A stretch of DNA of 64,000 nucleotides, taken from positions 50,531-114,530 of the forward strand of contig JACRDD010000016.1 of the NCBI GenBank assembly GCA_016218685.1, given 5' to 3'. The translations under genes and the position numbers were made by a program. The stretch comes from Desulfobacterales bacterium. GTDB taxonomy: Bacteria; Desulfobacterota; Desulfobacteria; Desulfobacterales; Desulfosarcinaceae. Positions 16,960-26,772 of this stretch are shown here, piece after piece (the first letter of the stretch is position 1; every line of letters starts with the position of its first letter). The notes beneath the pieces were generated by a model that saw only the letters and a list, made by a program, of their open reading frames with translations, was not told the DNA's origin and ran no database searches.

Positions 16960-19134
16960 ATGCGTAAAGAAATTATCGGCATACTGCTTTTCTTCCTGGT
17001 GATCTTCACCCTGATCAGCCTGCTCTCCTATCATCATGCAGATCCATCGATCCATAGCGTGGCAACCGGCGGAGCGGTGCATAATCTCTTCGGAACCCTG
17101 GGCGCCCAAGTGGCCGGAGTTCTAGTGGGACTCTTCGGACTAGGCGCTTTTTGGCTCCCGGTGCTGCTGCTGCTGGCCAGTCTCCATGTTTTCAGCGCCC
17201 AGCCAAGCCAAACCCTGGCCAATATCGCCGCCGGTGGATTGCTGCTGCTGTTGACCACCGGTTGCCTGCTCGCTTTCAAGCAGAACAGCTACGATTTGCT
17301 CGGCAGCCGATTTTCGGCCGGTGGCCTAATCGGGCTGCCGCTCAAGGATTTTCTGGTAGAATACGCCAATTTTGCCGGCGGACTGATCATCATCGGCATC
17401 TGCTGGCTGATCGGATTCATTCTGGCCACCGGCTTTTCCCTCGTCGCTTTTTATCAACGCTGCCGGTTGGTCTGGGCCCGCATCGCCGACCGTTTCATGA
17501 CGGTCTTCGTCAAGTGGCGCGAACGGCGCACCAAGTCTCAAAAGCGCGTGCGCACGATCAAGGCCAAGGCCCAGGCACCGCCCCAGGAGATCGAAATCAT
17601 TGCACCGGCCATCCGGCCGCCGGTCAAGAAGCCGGCACCGCCACAGCAGAAGCTGTTTGACTTCATGCGCGATGAGGGTGGCTTTCAATTGCCGTCCAGT
17701 ACTTTTCTGGACGATCCCGAAGAGCGGCCCGTTTCGATCAATGAAGACAATCTGCTGGCGCTTTCCAAACAACTGGAGAAGAAGCTGGAGGATTTCGGTG
17801 TCAATGGTCAGGTGGTGGCGGTCACGCCCGGCCCGGTGATCACCACCTTTGAATACGCGCCGGCGCCGGGCGTTAAAATCAACAAAATCGTCAACCTGTC
17901 CGACGATCTGGCCCTGGCATTGCGCGCCATCAGCGTGCGCATCGTGGCCCCCATTCCCGGCAAAGCTGCCATCGGTATCGAGGTGCCCAACGCGGATCGC
18001 GAAACAGTCCGTTTCAAAGAGATCGTGGCCTCCGGGGCGTTTGAAAAATCCAAATCCAAGCTCACGCTCTGCCTGGGCAAGGACATCGTCGGCAATCCCG
18101 TGGTGGCGGCCATGGACAAGATGCCCCACCTGCTCATCGCCGGTGCCACAGGGGCAGGCAAAAGCGTGGCCCTGAACACCATGATCTGCAGCTTCCTCTA
18201 TAAGGCCACGCCCGACGAGGTCAAACTGATCATGGTGGACCCCAAACGCATCGAGCTATCGGCCTACGACGGCATTCCCCATCTGATCACCCCGGTGGTT
18301 ACCGACGCCAAGAAGGCCACCAACGCCCTATTCTGGGCCGTAAAAGAGATGGAGCGGCGCTATGAGCTGCTCTCCAAGAAAAAGGCGCGCCACATCAGCC
18401 AATACAACCAGAAGTTGGAGCGCGATCCCGGTGCCGCGAAAGTCGCGAACGAGGAGTCGCCGGCCTCCGAGCCGGAAAAGCCCCTGCCCTATATCGTCAT
18501 CATCATCGACGAATTGGCCGATCTGATGATGGTGGCTTCCCGGGACGTAGAAGTGGCCTTGACCCGTTTGGCTCAGATGGCCCGGGCCGCAGGCATCCAT
18601 CTGATTCTGGCGACCCAGCGCCCCTCGGTGGACGTGCTCACCGGCATCATCAAGGCCAACTTTCCCACCCGCCTGACCTTTCAAGTATCATCCAAGACCG
18701 ATTCGCGCACCATCATCGATGCCAACGGCGCTGAAAATCTGCTGGGCATGGGGGACATGCTCTTTTTGCCCCCCGGAACCGGTAAGCTCCAGCGCATCCA
18801 TGGCGCTTATATCTCCGAGACCGAATTGGCCCGGATCATTGAATTCCTCAAGCAACAGAAGCCGCCCGAATATGACCATGCGGTCGTCGAAGCGCCCATG
18901 GAGGAAAAAGGAGACGAAGAGGAGCGTGAGCATGACGAGCGCTATGACGATGCCGTCGCCCTGGTGGCACGCACCGGCCAAGCCTCCATCTCCATGATCC
19001 AACGCCATTTGCGCATCGGGTACAATCGCGCCGCCCGCATTGTGGAGATGATGGAGCAAGAGGGGGTGGTCGGCCCCTCGGATGGCGTCAAACCCAGAGA
19101 GGTCCTGGTGCGCAATCTGGATGATCTGCCATAA
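16960..19134 (+). CDS. ftsK: DNA translocase FtsK/SpoIIIE
   Basis: 724 residues; septum-associated ATPase that pumps chromosome DNA at division. About four membrane segments lie in residues 1-165, then a short basic linker. The motor domain has Walker A in GATGAGKSVAL (about 390-400) and Walker B in IIIIDELADL. A C-terminal winged-helix gamma domain (about 655-724, opening RYDDAVALVARTG) recognises KOPS-type signals. The linker is short compared with E. coli FtsK, giving SpoIIIE-like proportions. It starts 28 bases after rnj. Confidence 0.95.
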   Translation: MRKEIIGILLFFLVIFTLISLLSYHHADPSIHSVATGGAVHNLFGTLGAQVAGVLVGLFGLGAFWLPVLLLLASLHVFSAQPSQTLANIAAGGLLLLLTTGCLLAFKQNSYDLLGSRFSAGGLIGLPLKDFLVEYANFAGGLIIIGICWLIGFILATGFSLVAFYQRCRLVWARIADRFMTVFVKWRERRTKSQKRVRTIKAKAQAPPQEIEIIAPAIRPPVKKPAPPQQKLFDFMRDEGGFQLPSSTFLDDPEERPVSINEDNLLALSKQLEKKLEDFGVNGQVVAVTPGPVITTFEYAPAPGVKINKIVNLSDDLALALRAISVRIVAPIPGKAAIGIEVPNADRETVRFKEIVASGAFEKSKSKLTLCLGKDIVGNPVVAAMDKMPHLLIAGATGAGKSVALNTMICSFLYKATPDEVKLIMVDPKRIELSAYDGIPHLITPVVTDAKKATNALFWAVKEMERRYELLSKKKARHISQYNQKLERDPGAAKVANEESPASEPEKPLPYIVIIIDELADLMMVASRDVEVALTRLAQMARAAGIHLILATQRPSVDVLTGIIKANFPTRLTFQVSSKTDSRTIIDANGAENLLGMGDMLFLPPGTGKLQRIHGAYISETELARIIEFLKQQKPPEYDHAVVEAPMEEKGDEEEREHDERYDDAVALVARTGQASISMIQRHLRIGYNRAARIVEMMEQEGVVGPSDGVKPREVLVRNLDDLP

Positions 19135-19400
19135 TCGCTTCACTATTCTTCCCCCTCGAAACCCGCGGATTTTCAACCCTATCGTAATATCGAGGCCCTT
19201 GCCGGCATAACCCGTATCGATCATCTCTGAAAAAAATCACAAAGAGGGAGTTTCTCGACCGTTTTTGGGGAAAGCCCCATTGTGCAGGTCTGTCTGGCCA
19301 TTGTATTGTAAAAAGCCAGACTTACCGCAAAAAGGCTTCTCCACCAGTGCGCGTGCACAAGCGCCGGTATTGGCTCGGTGGATTTTCGGAGAGCTCTAAA

Positions 19401-20891
19401 ATGAATACCACTACATCAAAGATGGGGGGCCCCTCTGTTTATGAGCCGATGGCCGCCCCTCCCATTGACCCCGCCAATTTGAACCAAAGGAATCCTTTCA
19501 AGAAGATACGCACCGGCGTGTATGTAATCCAAAAAGGGTGTTTCCGATATGCAGACGAACGATTGGCGGAAATTTTAGGCTATGCAACCCCCAAGGCGTT
19601 AATCGGCCACTCCTTCTGGCAGCGGGTTTATCCCGACGACCGTGCACGGGTTTGCCTGGTGAAAGGCCAAGCCCCTTTCCGTTGCATCAAAGACAACGGG
19701 GCGGCGCTGTGGGTTCTGATGAATGGCGTCAACACGCTCTACGATAACAAACCGGCCAATGTGGGGTGCTTGATCAATTTAGGCGTCGATCAAGGGGGGG
19801 GGGAGCCTGTTCAAAAAATCCGGACCAAAAGCAAAGGCAAGTTCCCCCTATGGTTAGGGGGTGAGCGGCCTGGGCTGATCGATGACCTTTGCGAAGTGGC
19901 GGGAGAACGAACGTTATTCAATGGGGCGCGCTCGGAAACCATCCTCACGACGGCCAATGATGCCATCATCGGCCGAAGCGATGCCATGCGCGAAGTTTGC
20001 CATCTGGTTCAGAACTTGGCCGATCTTGAGGCTACTGTGCTGGTTACGGGTGAGCGCGGCACAGGCAAGGAGCTCATTGCCAAATCCTTGCATTTCTGTG
20101 GCCGACGAGCGACTAAACCCTTCATGCGCGTGAATTGCTCGGCACTGGCGAAGGGTCTTCTGGAGAGAGAATTGTTCGGCTGTGCGGAAGGTGCATTTGC
20201 GGGAGCCATTCAGGCTACTTGCGGTCGTGTCCAAGAGGCCGAAGGCGGAACGCTTGTTTTAGATGATATTGGCGAAATCTCTCCAGCTCTGCAACTTAAA
20301 CTGCTGCGGATCATTCAGGAAAAAGAATTTGAAAGAATCGGCGAATCGATATCGCGCAAGGTGGATGTGCGTATCGTCGCCTGCACTAAAAAAGATCTTC
20401 GAAGAAAGGTTAAGAGCGGAGAATTTAGGGAAGATCTTTACTACCAGCTCAAGTCGGTGGAGATCGCTCTGCCGCCGCTTCGGGAAAGGTTGCAGGATGT
20501 GCCCTTGCTGGTGGAGCACTTCCGGAAGCTATTCGATTCCCGTTTCAATAGCACCACCGAAAGTATATCCGGGGAGGTGCTCGATCGTCTGATGGCCTAT
20601 CATTGGCCGTGGAATGTCACCGAACTTGAAAATGCCATCGAGCGTGCCATCCGGCTGTGCCACGGCCGGGTGATCGCCATTGAACACCTGCCTCCTGAAA
20701 TAAGGACACTTGACCAGTCCCCAGGCCGTGCTGCGATCATCCCGATTCATACCTCCGAAGGAGCGCAGGATCTGCTTGAAGCCCTCAGTCGCACTTTTTG
20801 GAATAGAACCAAGGCCGCGGATCTCTTGGGCGTCAGCAGACAAACCCTGTATCGTAAGATTCGTGCCTATAAAATCTTTGAGATGATGTGA
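19401..20891 (+). CDS. PAS / AAA+ sigma-54-type regulator with altered GAFTGA loop (copy 1)
   Basis: 496 residues from the ATG at 19401, which has GGAGAG about eight bases upstream. Order: a PAS-like domain (about 35-130), an AAA+ domain (about 188-415) and a Fis-type helix-turn-helix (about 455-490, KAADLLGVSRQTLYRKI). Walker A is GERGTGKE (217-224). Walker B reads LDD, with the usual glutamate replaced by aspartate (D289). The sigma-54 contact loop is GAFAGA (264-269) rather than GAFTGA. The arginine-finger stretch is FREDLYYQL: first Arg present, second changed to Gln. There is no receiver domain. A run of ten G lies in the linker after the PAS domain. It is paralogous to the next gene and may work with it. 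Confidence 0.85.
   Translation: MNTTTSKMGGPSVYEPMAAPPIDPANLNQRNPFKKIRTGVYVIQKGCFRYADERLAEILGYATPKALIGHSFWQRVYPDDRARVCLVKGQAPFRCIKDNGAALWVLMNGVNTLYDNKPANVGCLINLGVDQGGGEPVQKIRTKSKGKFPLWLGGERPGLIDDLCEVAGERTLFNGARSETILTTANDAIIGRSDAMREVCHLVQNLADLEATVLVTGERGTGKELIAKSLHFCGRRATKPFMRVNCSALAKGLLERELFGCAEGAFAGAIQATCGRVQEAEGGTLVLDDIGEISPALQLKLLRIIQEKEFERIGESISRKVDVRIVACTKKDLRRKVKSGEFREDLYYQLKSVEIALPPLRERLQDVPLLVEHFRKLFDSRFNSTTESISGEVLDRLMAYHWPWNVTELENAIERAIRLCHGRVIAIEHLPPEIRTLDQSPGRAAIIPIHTSEGAQDLLEALSRTFWNRTKAADLLGVSRQTLYRKIRAYKIFEMM
19794..19803 (+). repeat. Ten-base poly-G tract inside a coding sequence
   Basis: Ten consecutive G, encoding Gly-Gly-Gly near residues 132-134 of the first regulator, upstream of its AAA+ domain. 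Slippage by one or two bases would remove the ATPase and DNA-binding domains from the product. Confidence 0.9.
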
Positions 20892-20901
20892 CGCTACTCA
20901 G

Positions 20902-22314
20902 GTGGGAGAACTCGTCGTGGGTCAGGAAATGTCAGTGACGGATTTGAAAGAGGGTGAAGGCGCGACCCGGAAGACTTCCAAATCGGTGCTTCCCTGCGGC
21001 TTGGAGGAGCTTATAGCTGCCGCGAACCCCGTGGCGGGAGTATTTGTGATGCAAAAAGGCCGGTTGCGACATGTCAGCCATACCTTGGCGGCCTTTTTGG
21101 GCTATTCGAGCGTGCAACCGGTCATTGACAAATCACTTTGGGAGTTGATTCATCCGGATGATCGCAAGCAGGTACGAATTGGAGGGCCCAGACCGCAAAC
21201 AGCAATCCATCATGGGAAAGAATACTTCCGTGCCTTGCGCCAAGACGGTTCCGTACGTTGGGTCGAAATCCAGGGTCAGGTTCTTTTCCTGGAAGGCCGA
21301 CCGGCCTTCGTGGGTTGCATGGTCGACCGCGGCGATACCTCCGAGCAGCAAGCCTTTGAAAGGGGGTCCCGCCAGCGGAATGCGTATGAGGGTATCGTCG
21401 GTAAAAGCAAAGCCATGCAGGATATCTATCGGTTGGTGGAAGACCTGGCTGACCTGGAAAATGCGGTGTTGATCTCGGGTGAGAGCGGAACAGGAAAAAA
21501 GCTCATCGCCAAGGCGCTGCATAACAGGGGGCGTCGCGCCTTTGAACCTTTTGTCTCCGTCAATTGCGCATTCTCAGACGAAAGACTTTTTGAATCCGAT
21601 CTTTTTGGCTGTGTTAAATCCGCTTTTGCGGGCGCCGATCGTGAAAAACAAGGACAATTTGAATGTGCTGATGGCGGAACGCTCTTGTTGGACGAGATCG
21701 GTGACGTATCGCCGCGGATTCAGCTTAAACTTTTGCGAGTATTGCAGGAGAAAGAGTTCGAGCGGATGGGCGATAATTTGCCTCGCAGGGCGAATGTGCG
21801 GGTGCTCGCCTCTACGCGGAAGGATCTCAGGCAAAAGATCAAAAAAGGCGAATTTAGCCAAGCACTCTATGATCGCCTCGCGAATGCGGTGATAACCCCT
21901 CCACCGCTCCGCGAAAGAAGCGAAGATATACCGCTGCTCGCGGACCACTTCCGCAAAATATTCAACCAAAAATTTGGAAGAAATTTCGAGGGAGTAGCCA
22001 GTGAAGCACTAGGCCTGCTCATGGACTATCCCTGGCCCGGCAACGTGTGCGAGTTTGAGCAAGCGATGGAACATGCTTTTGGACTCTTTGATGAACGCCT
22101 GGTTGTCGCGGAGCATTTGCCGGCAGAGCTTCAAAAGCATAAAATGGCAGAGCCCAAAGAAGCTTCCATGGCCAACGTCGATATGGAAGAGGGCTTAAAC
22201 GAGATCCTGGGCGCTTTACACAAAACATTCTGGAACAAGAGCAAGGCAGCCAAAGTGCTCGGAATGAGCCGCCAAACGCTATACCGCAAGATGCACGAAT
22301 TTGGCTTGCTTTGA
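20902..22314 (+). CDS. PAS / AAA+ sigma-54-type regulator with altered GAFTGA loop (copy 2)
   Basis: Up to 470 residues. GTG at 20902, GTG at 20917 and ATG at 20929 are all possible starts, none with a decisive ribosome site. It is built like the previous gene, which ends 10 bases earlier: PAS (about 45-140), AAA+ (about 165-385), Fis-type HTH near the end (AKVLGMSRQTLYRKM). Walker A is GESGTGKK and Walker B LLLDEIGD. The GAFTGA loop reads SAFAGA (240-245). The arginine-finger stretch reads FSQALYDRL, so here the first Arg is lost and the second kept, the reverse of copy 1. The two genes arose by duplication and probably act as a pair. Confidence 0.85.
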   Translation: MGELVVGQEMSVTDLKEGEGATRKTSKSVLPCGLEELIAAANPVAGVFVMQKGRLRHVSHTLAAFLGYSSVQPVIDKSLWELIHPDDRKQVRIGGPRPQTAIHHGKEYFRALRQDGSVRWVEIQGQVLFLEGRPAFVGCMVDRGDTSEQQAFERGSRQRNAYEGIVGKSKAMQDIYRLVEDLADLENAVLISGESGTGKKLIAKALHNRGRRAFEPFVSVNCAFSDERLFESDLFGCVKSAFAGADREKQGQFECADGGTLLLDEIGDVSPRIQLKLLRVLQEKEFERMGDNLPRRANVRVLASTRKDLRQKIKKGEFSQALYDRLANAVITPPPLRERSEDIPLLADHFRKIFNQKFGRNFEGVASEALGLLMDYPWPGNVCEFEQAMEHAFGLFDERLVVAEHLPAELQKHKMAEPKEASMANVDMEEGLNEILGALHKTFWNKSKAAKVLGMSRQTLYRKMHEFGLL

Positions 22315-22351
22315 TACGGCTGGTTTTCGAAAAATTTGAAGGATTTTTTGG

Positions 22352-24283
22352 TCAAGGCCGATCGATTTGTTCTTGGGATTGATGGCAGGGCAAATAGATT
22401 GAAACCCGTGTTCCACGCGACGGTGTGGATGAAACTTGAATAACTCCCCCATGGTTACGAACGATGCCATCGGCGGCGGCCATGCCCATGCCCCGACCGA
22501 AAAATTTGGTGGTGAAGAAGGGTTCGAAGATTCGCTGGCAGGTCTCCGTGTCCATGCCTGAACCGGTATCCGCGACGCAAAGCACGGCATAACTACCAGG
22601 CGCCACCGTTGCAGGGCCTTCAATCTCACCCGTTTCGGAATTGTTCCGGCCGATGTTCTGGTTGTGGGTGGTTAGGGTGAGCTCTCCGCCGTGTGGCATA
22701 GATTCGAGGGCATTGGTCAAAACCGCCTCCATGACCATTTTGATTTGGGTGATATCGCCCAGACAACGGCAAAGATCTTTAGAGAGATGAAATTTAAAAG
22801 TAATTCCGACGGGATTGGCTAATCTTCCGGAATCTACGATTTCTTGAATCAGATCATTGGCAAAGAAACTTTGGGGTTGATACTTGCCGCCTTGGGCATA
22901 AGCCAGCAACTGATCGGTAAGACGGCCCATGCGATGCGCCGATGCTTGCAGAGCTGACAGAAGCTTCTGATCCGCAGGGCATAGATCCGTTTTTAATTTG
23001 ATCAGGTCCAGATTGCCTTGAATCACTGCCAGACGATTATTGAATTGGTGGGCGATCCCTCCCGCCAAAGTGGCGATAGCCTGAACCTGCTGGCCCCGCA
23101 GCAATTGGTTCGCCACGCGCTTGTTGAATCGATCCATAGCAATTTGATCTGTAATATCGTACGCCGAAATGAATACTTTTTGCCACGAAGCCATAAAACC
23201 GGAGGGAATGGTGATTCTGATCAGGAGGTCCAATGGCCGGCCTCTTAATGTTCTGGCCGTGGTTACGGCGTCATAGTGGCCGTCGCCGTAAAGGGACATA
23301 ATTCGATCGATGAAAGCATCCGCATCTGCCGTGCGGATGTGGGCAATATTGCGCAGCATGCTTTCCGTCGTGTCCGCTTCGTAAAGATGGAGCATGGCCC
23401 TATTGACGGCTGTTACTTGAATCGATTCTTTGTATATGTTGTTGAAATCGGGTCTGATGCGCAAATGGCTTTCCAGATCGGTGTCCTTTTTGAAGTCACA
23501 TGCTTCTATATAGGATTTTATTCCGGACCAATCTTCCTCGCACATGGGGACGGGGGATTCTTCAAAAATCTGGCGGTATCGCATCTCGCTCTTGGCCCGC
23601 TCCTGTTCGGAAGTAGACCTTAGAGCCACCTCACGCTTCAATCGAAGGTTGGATTTGCGTTCGGACTGCTCGGCCGCCTGGGATCGATTGCGAGCGCTCA
23701 ATAGTTCATTTTGAGTCCGCACGCGAAGGCTTTGAGCTATCAGGCCGAAGACCAACATGGCCATGAGCGCCGCCACCATGTTGATTTTAAAAAGCGTGCT
23801 GTAAAAAGCACTCCAGACGGGCAACTCTATCTTCAGAAGCACGAAGATAGTCAGCAAGCTGAAACCAAGCGCACCGTAAAAGCCAACCCGCGGGCCGAAG
23901 AATAGCAACATGATATAGGGAATAATAAAAAGCCACGGAAAAGCACAGTAGATCTCGTTGTCGAGCATGCCGATGATCATGGCTGCTCCCAATAAAGTGA
24001 AAGCGATAATCGAGCTGATCAGCTTGAGTCGCACAAGCGAGGAAACTTTCTTTATTTGGAATGCCAGAAAAACGCCGGTGGTTTCGTTGATCACCATCAG
24101 GAAAAAAAGCTGGGCCATCAGGTACTTGTGGATGGAGTAATAGAACGTCCCCGTTGCAAGGAAGATCGGTGCCGCGCCTATGGCAACGTAGATATTGAGT
24201 TTTTTGTGATACGCGATCTCGGCCCGGCGGCTTTCAGATAATTCTTTTTGATTGCTGCCATGCTGCGCGGTCTGATTCTCCAT
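22352..24283 (-). CDS. Membrane PAS histidine kinase (copy A)
   Basis: 643 residues from the ATG at 24283; an in-frame GTG lies 15 bases upstream. The N-terminus carries about six membrane segments (residues about 30-190), then a coiled coil (about 190-235) and a PAS-like domain opening FEESPVPMCEEDW. A second PAS-like segment ends YDITDQIAM. The DHp H-box is GGIAHQFNNRLA and the HATPase domain has NALESMPHGG, DTGSGMD and GRGMGMA. This is a complete sensor kinase of the HQFNN H-box type. It is clearly paralogous to the next gene upstream on this strand, and converges on the two PAS/AAA+ regulators 38 bases away. Neither regulator has a receiver domain, so direct phosphotransfer to them is not expected. 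Confidence 0.9.
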   Translation of the reverse strand: MENQTAQHGSNQKELSESRRAEIAYHKKLNIYVAIGAAPIFLATGTFYYSIHKYLMAQLFFLMVINETTGVFLAFQIKKVSSLVRLKLISSIIAFTLLGAAMIIGMLDNEIYCAFPWLFIIPYIMLLFFGPRVGFYGALGFSLLTIFVLLKIELPVWSAFYSTLFKINMVAALMAMLVFGLIAQSLRVRTQNELLSARNRSQAAEQSERKSNLRLKREVALRSTSEQERAKSEMRYRQIFEESPVPMCEEDWSGIKSYIEACDFKKDTDLESHLRIRPDFNNIYKESIQVTAVNRAMLHLYEADTTESMLRNIAHIRTADADAFIDRIMSLYGDGHYDAVTTARTLRGRPLDLLIRITIPSGFMASWQKVFISAYDITDQIAMDRFNKRVANQLLRGQQVQAIATLAGGIAHQFNNRLAVIQGNLDLIKLKTDLCPADQKLLSALQASAHRMGRLTDQLLAYAQGGKYQPQSFFANDLIQEIVDSGRLANPVGITFKFHLSKDLCRCLGDITQIKMVMEAVLTNALESMPHGGELTLTTHNQNIGRNNSETGEIEGPATVAPGSYAVLCVADTGSGMDTETCQRIFEPFFTTKFFGRGMGMAAADGIVRNHGGVIQVSSTPSRGTRVSIYLPCHQSQEQIDRP

Positions 24284-24550
24284 GGGCGATACCAGCACAC
24301 TGAATAATTTCTTTATCCTTCTGGGCAGACGCTATCGTTTTTATTTTTTGGAACTGAAAATCTCATATGCCGAATAAAAAAACAAGTCTTTTAACCTACT
24401 TAAAATGCAGCAAAATATAAAATTAATCAGGTTCGGTGGGGATTTAAAGGCAGCTTTTCAGGGCTCCCGGATTGTCTCCGGAAAAGAAGAGGCACTAAGC
24501 AAACCGGTGGTGTCGCTTCTGCGAAAGGCTCGATCGGCATGGACAGCGCG

Positions 24551-26491
24551 CTATGCGGCATTTTGGGATTGGTCCGACGCCGGGTGGGGTTGGCGGCCAT
24601 TGGCGCCGGGAAGGTAGATCATGACGCGTGTACCTTTTTCGGGCTCCGAATCAACCACGATGATGCCGTCGTGGTTCTTGACAATTCCGAAGGCAGCCGC
24701 CATGCCCAATCCGCGGCCATGAATTTTGGTGGTGAAAAACGGGTCGAAGATCCGCCGACGGATCTCGGGACTCATCCCCGAACCGGTGTCTTCGATACAA
24801 ATCACCGCATACTTTCCCGGCGGGGCGGGGGGATTGTCTTTATCCATGCCCGAGTCGATCGACATGTTGTAGGTGGCTATTTTTACTTGGCCGCCATGGC
24901 TGATCGCCTCGGTTGCGTTGTTCAGAACCGCTTCAACCACCATTTTAATCTGTGTCGTGTCTCCGATCACCGATAGGACATCCGGCGCAAGGTCGGCCGT
25001 GAGCCTGATGGAAGGATCAAGCTGATCTTTCTTTGATTCCAGTACGCCCATGATCAGATCGTTGGCCGAAAACTTTTTGGGCTGATATTTGCCCCCCTGG
25101 GCATAGGCCAGCAGTTGATCGGTCAACTGGCTCATGCGGCCCGAGGATGTTCTCAAGGCGTTGAAATTGCGGCTTGTCTCCAGGCCGCCCCGGATGTTGG
25201 CTTCCAGCAATTCGAGATTACCGTAAATAACCGCCAGTGCATTGTTGAATTGATGAGCGATCCCACCGGCCAGAGTGGCGATAGCCTGTATCTGGCTGGC
25301 GTGCTGGAGCTTCTGGTCAACCCTTTTCTTCTCTTCTTCAAGCGCCACCCGCTCGGTTACATCATATACGGAGGTAAATACCTTTTCCCAGGAGTTTTCA
25401 TAGCCGACCGGCACCGTGCTGCCAATGAGCAGGTGCAGCTTACGCCCACTGAGTGTATGGGCAGTGATTTCGGCATTGAATCGACCATTTTGGTAGAGAT
25501 CCACCATGCGTTCGATGAGGTAGTCAGTGCGGTTTTCCGGCAGGATGCGTGACAGATTTCGCAGCAATCTTGAAGTGGTATCGGCTTCATAGAGATTAAG
25601 GGTGGCGCGATTGATGGCCGTGACATGCATCATGGCGATACAGGCTTCGACCTGCTCCTGATTTTTCTTGAAGTAACCTTTTAGATCGTCGGCCGCTTCC
25701 AGTGGTAAGGTGTCCAGATAAACCTTTACCTGGGACCACTCCTCTTCCCACAGAGAAATTGCTGATTCTTCGAACAAGGCGCGATAGCGCTTTTCACTTT
25801 GCGCCAAGGCTTTTTCGGATTGGACGCGCAGTTCAATTTCCCGTTGGAGTTCCTTATTGGTTTTGCGTTGGCGCTGTTCAGCCAGACGATACTCGTTTTG
25901 TGAGGCCACCAGGTCGTTTTGAACACGTACCCGGATGATCTCCGAGATCAGGGCGATGAAGAGTACCGTCGTTAGTGCCATGATTGCGTTGTATTTGAAC
26001 ATCTTAATTCCCCAGGCGTCCCAGGGCGGAAAATCCATGGCGATGACAATGATGCTCAGGGCGAGACAGAAGGCCAGCGCGCAGACGACTCCGATGCGTT
26101 TCCCGAAAAAGAGCATGACCCCGACGGGATAGGTAAATACCCAGGGAATGAAAATGTACAGATCATCGCTCATCACACCGGCCAGCAGGCTGGCGGCCAG
26201 CAAGGCGAAGGCGATGGCTGCGGTAATCCGCTTAAGCGCCACAAGGCTCTTCAGGTCTGTCAGCCAGTACCCGGCCACTAAGGCAGCCACGGCGTTTAAC
26301 GCCAGGGCTGAGAAGACAATGTACTGGAAGGGATTTGCGAGAAAAAAATGAAAAACGGCATAAAAAAGGAATATGGGCGTGCAGAAAACGGCAATCCAAC
26401 GATTCATTTTTTTATGATAGGCGATTTCGGTCAACCGCGCTTCGTCTGTCTCGACGATCCGATCCAATCCAACGTCTCCTTCAGATTCCAT
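24551..26491 (-). CDS. Membrane PAS histidine kinase (copy B)
   Basis: 646 residues from the ATG at 26491, which has GAGG nine bases upstream; a longer in-frame opening to 26620 is less likely. Same architecture as copy A: multi-pass membrane sensor (about 30-190), coiled coil, PAS with FEESAISLWEEEW, a segment ending YDVTERVAL, H-box GGIAHQFNNALA, HATPase motifs NNATEAISHGG, DTGSGMS and GRGLGMA. The regions beyond the membrane part align almost without gaps to copy A. The sensor parts differ more, so the two may detect different cues. Copy A begins 267 bases downstream. Confidence 0.9.
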   Translation of the reverse strand: MESEGDVGLDRIVETDEARLTEIAYHKKMNRWIAVFCTPIFLFYAVFHFFLANPFQYIVFSALALNAVAALVAGYWLTDLKSLVALKRITAAIAFALLAASLLAGVMSDDLYIFIPWVFTYPVGVMLFFGKRIGVVCALAFCLALSIIVIAMDFPPWDAWGIKMFKYNAIMALTTVLFIALISEIIRVRVQNDLVASQNEYRLAEQRQRKTNKELQREIELRVQSEKALAQSEKRYRALFEESAISLWEEEWSQVKVYLDTLPLEAADDLKGYFKKNQEQVEACIAMMHVTAINRATLNLYEADTTSRLLRNLSRILPENRTDYLIERMVDLYQNGRFNAEITAHTLSGRKLHLLIGSTVPVGYENSWEKVFTSVYDVTERVALEEEKKRVDQKLQHASQIQAIATLAGGIAHQFNNALAVIYGNLELLEANIRGGLETSRNFNALRTSSGRMSQLTDQLLAYAQGGKYQPKKFSANDLIMGVLESKKDQLDPSIRLTADLAPDVLSVIGDTTQIKMVVEAVLNNATEAISHGGQVKIATYNMSIDSGMDKDNPPAPPGKYAVICIEDTGSGMSPEIRRRIFDPFFTTKIHGRGLGMAAAFGIVKNHDGIIVVDSEPEKGTRVMIYLPGANGRQPHPASDQSQNAA

Positions 26492-26772
26492 GGATAGGTA
26501 CCTCAAAGGCGGTAAGCGATTCCATTCCGGATTTTTATGGCGATAATGAGTAGCGGCGCTTTTTGCCATGGCGCAAATGAAATCTGCGCTCAGTCTTTGC
26601 GGGCGGAAGCCGTCGCCCACACATAATTCGCTACATTAGTCAGCCTTGGTCACAAATAACACAATTGCAAGGTAAGATCTACTTTAGAAAAGTTTTTCGA
26701 CCCCTTGAAGTGCTTGCTGCCTTTATGTATGTTCTGCCGTCGTGCCAATACAGGAAAGGGGATTTCTGGCTT

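Noticed and set aside
19295..19310. TGGCCATTGTATTGTA upstream of the first regulator as a sigma-54 promoter
   Set aside because: The essential GC at -12 reads GT, and the CA after TGGC also departs from consensus; too weak to list.
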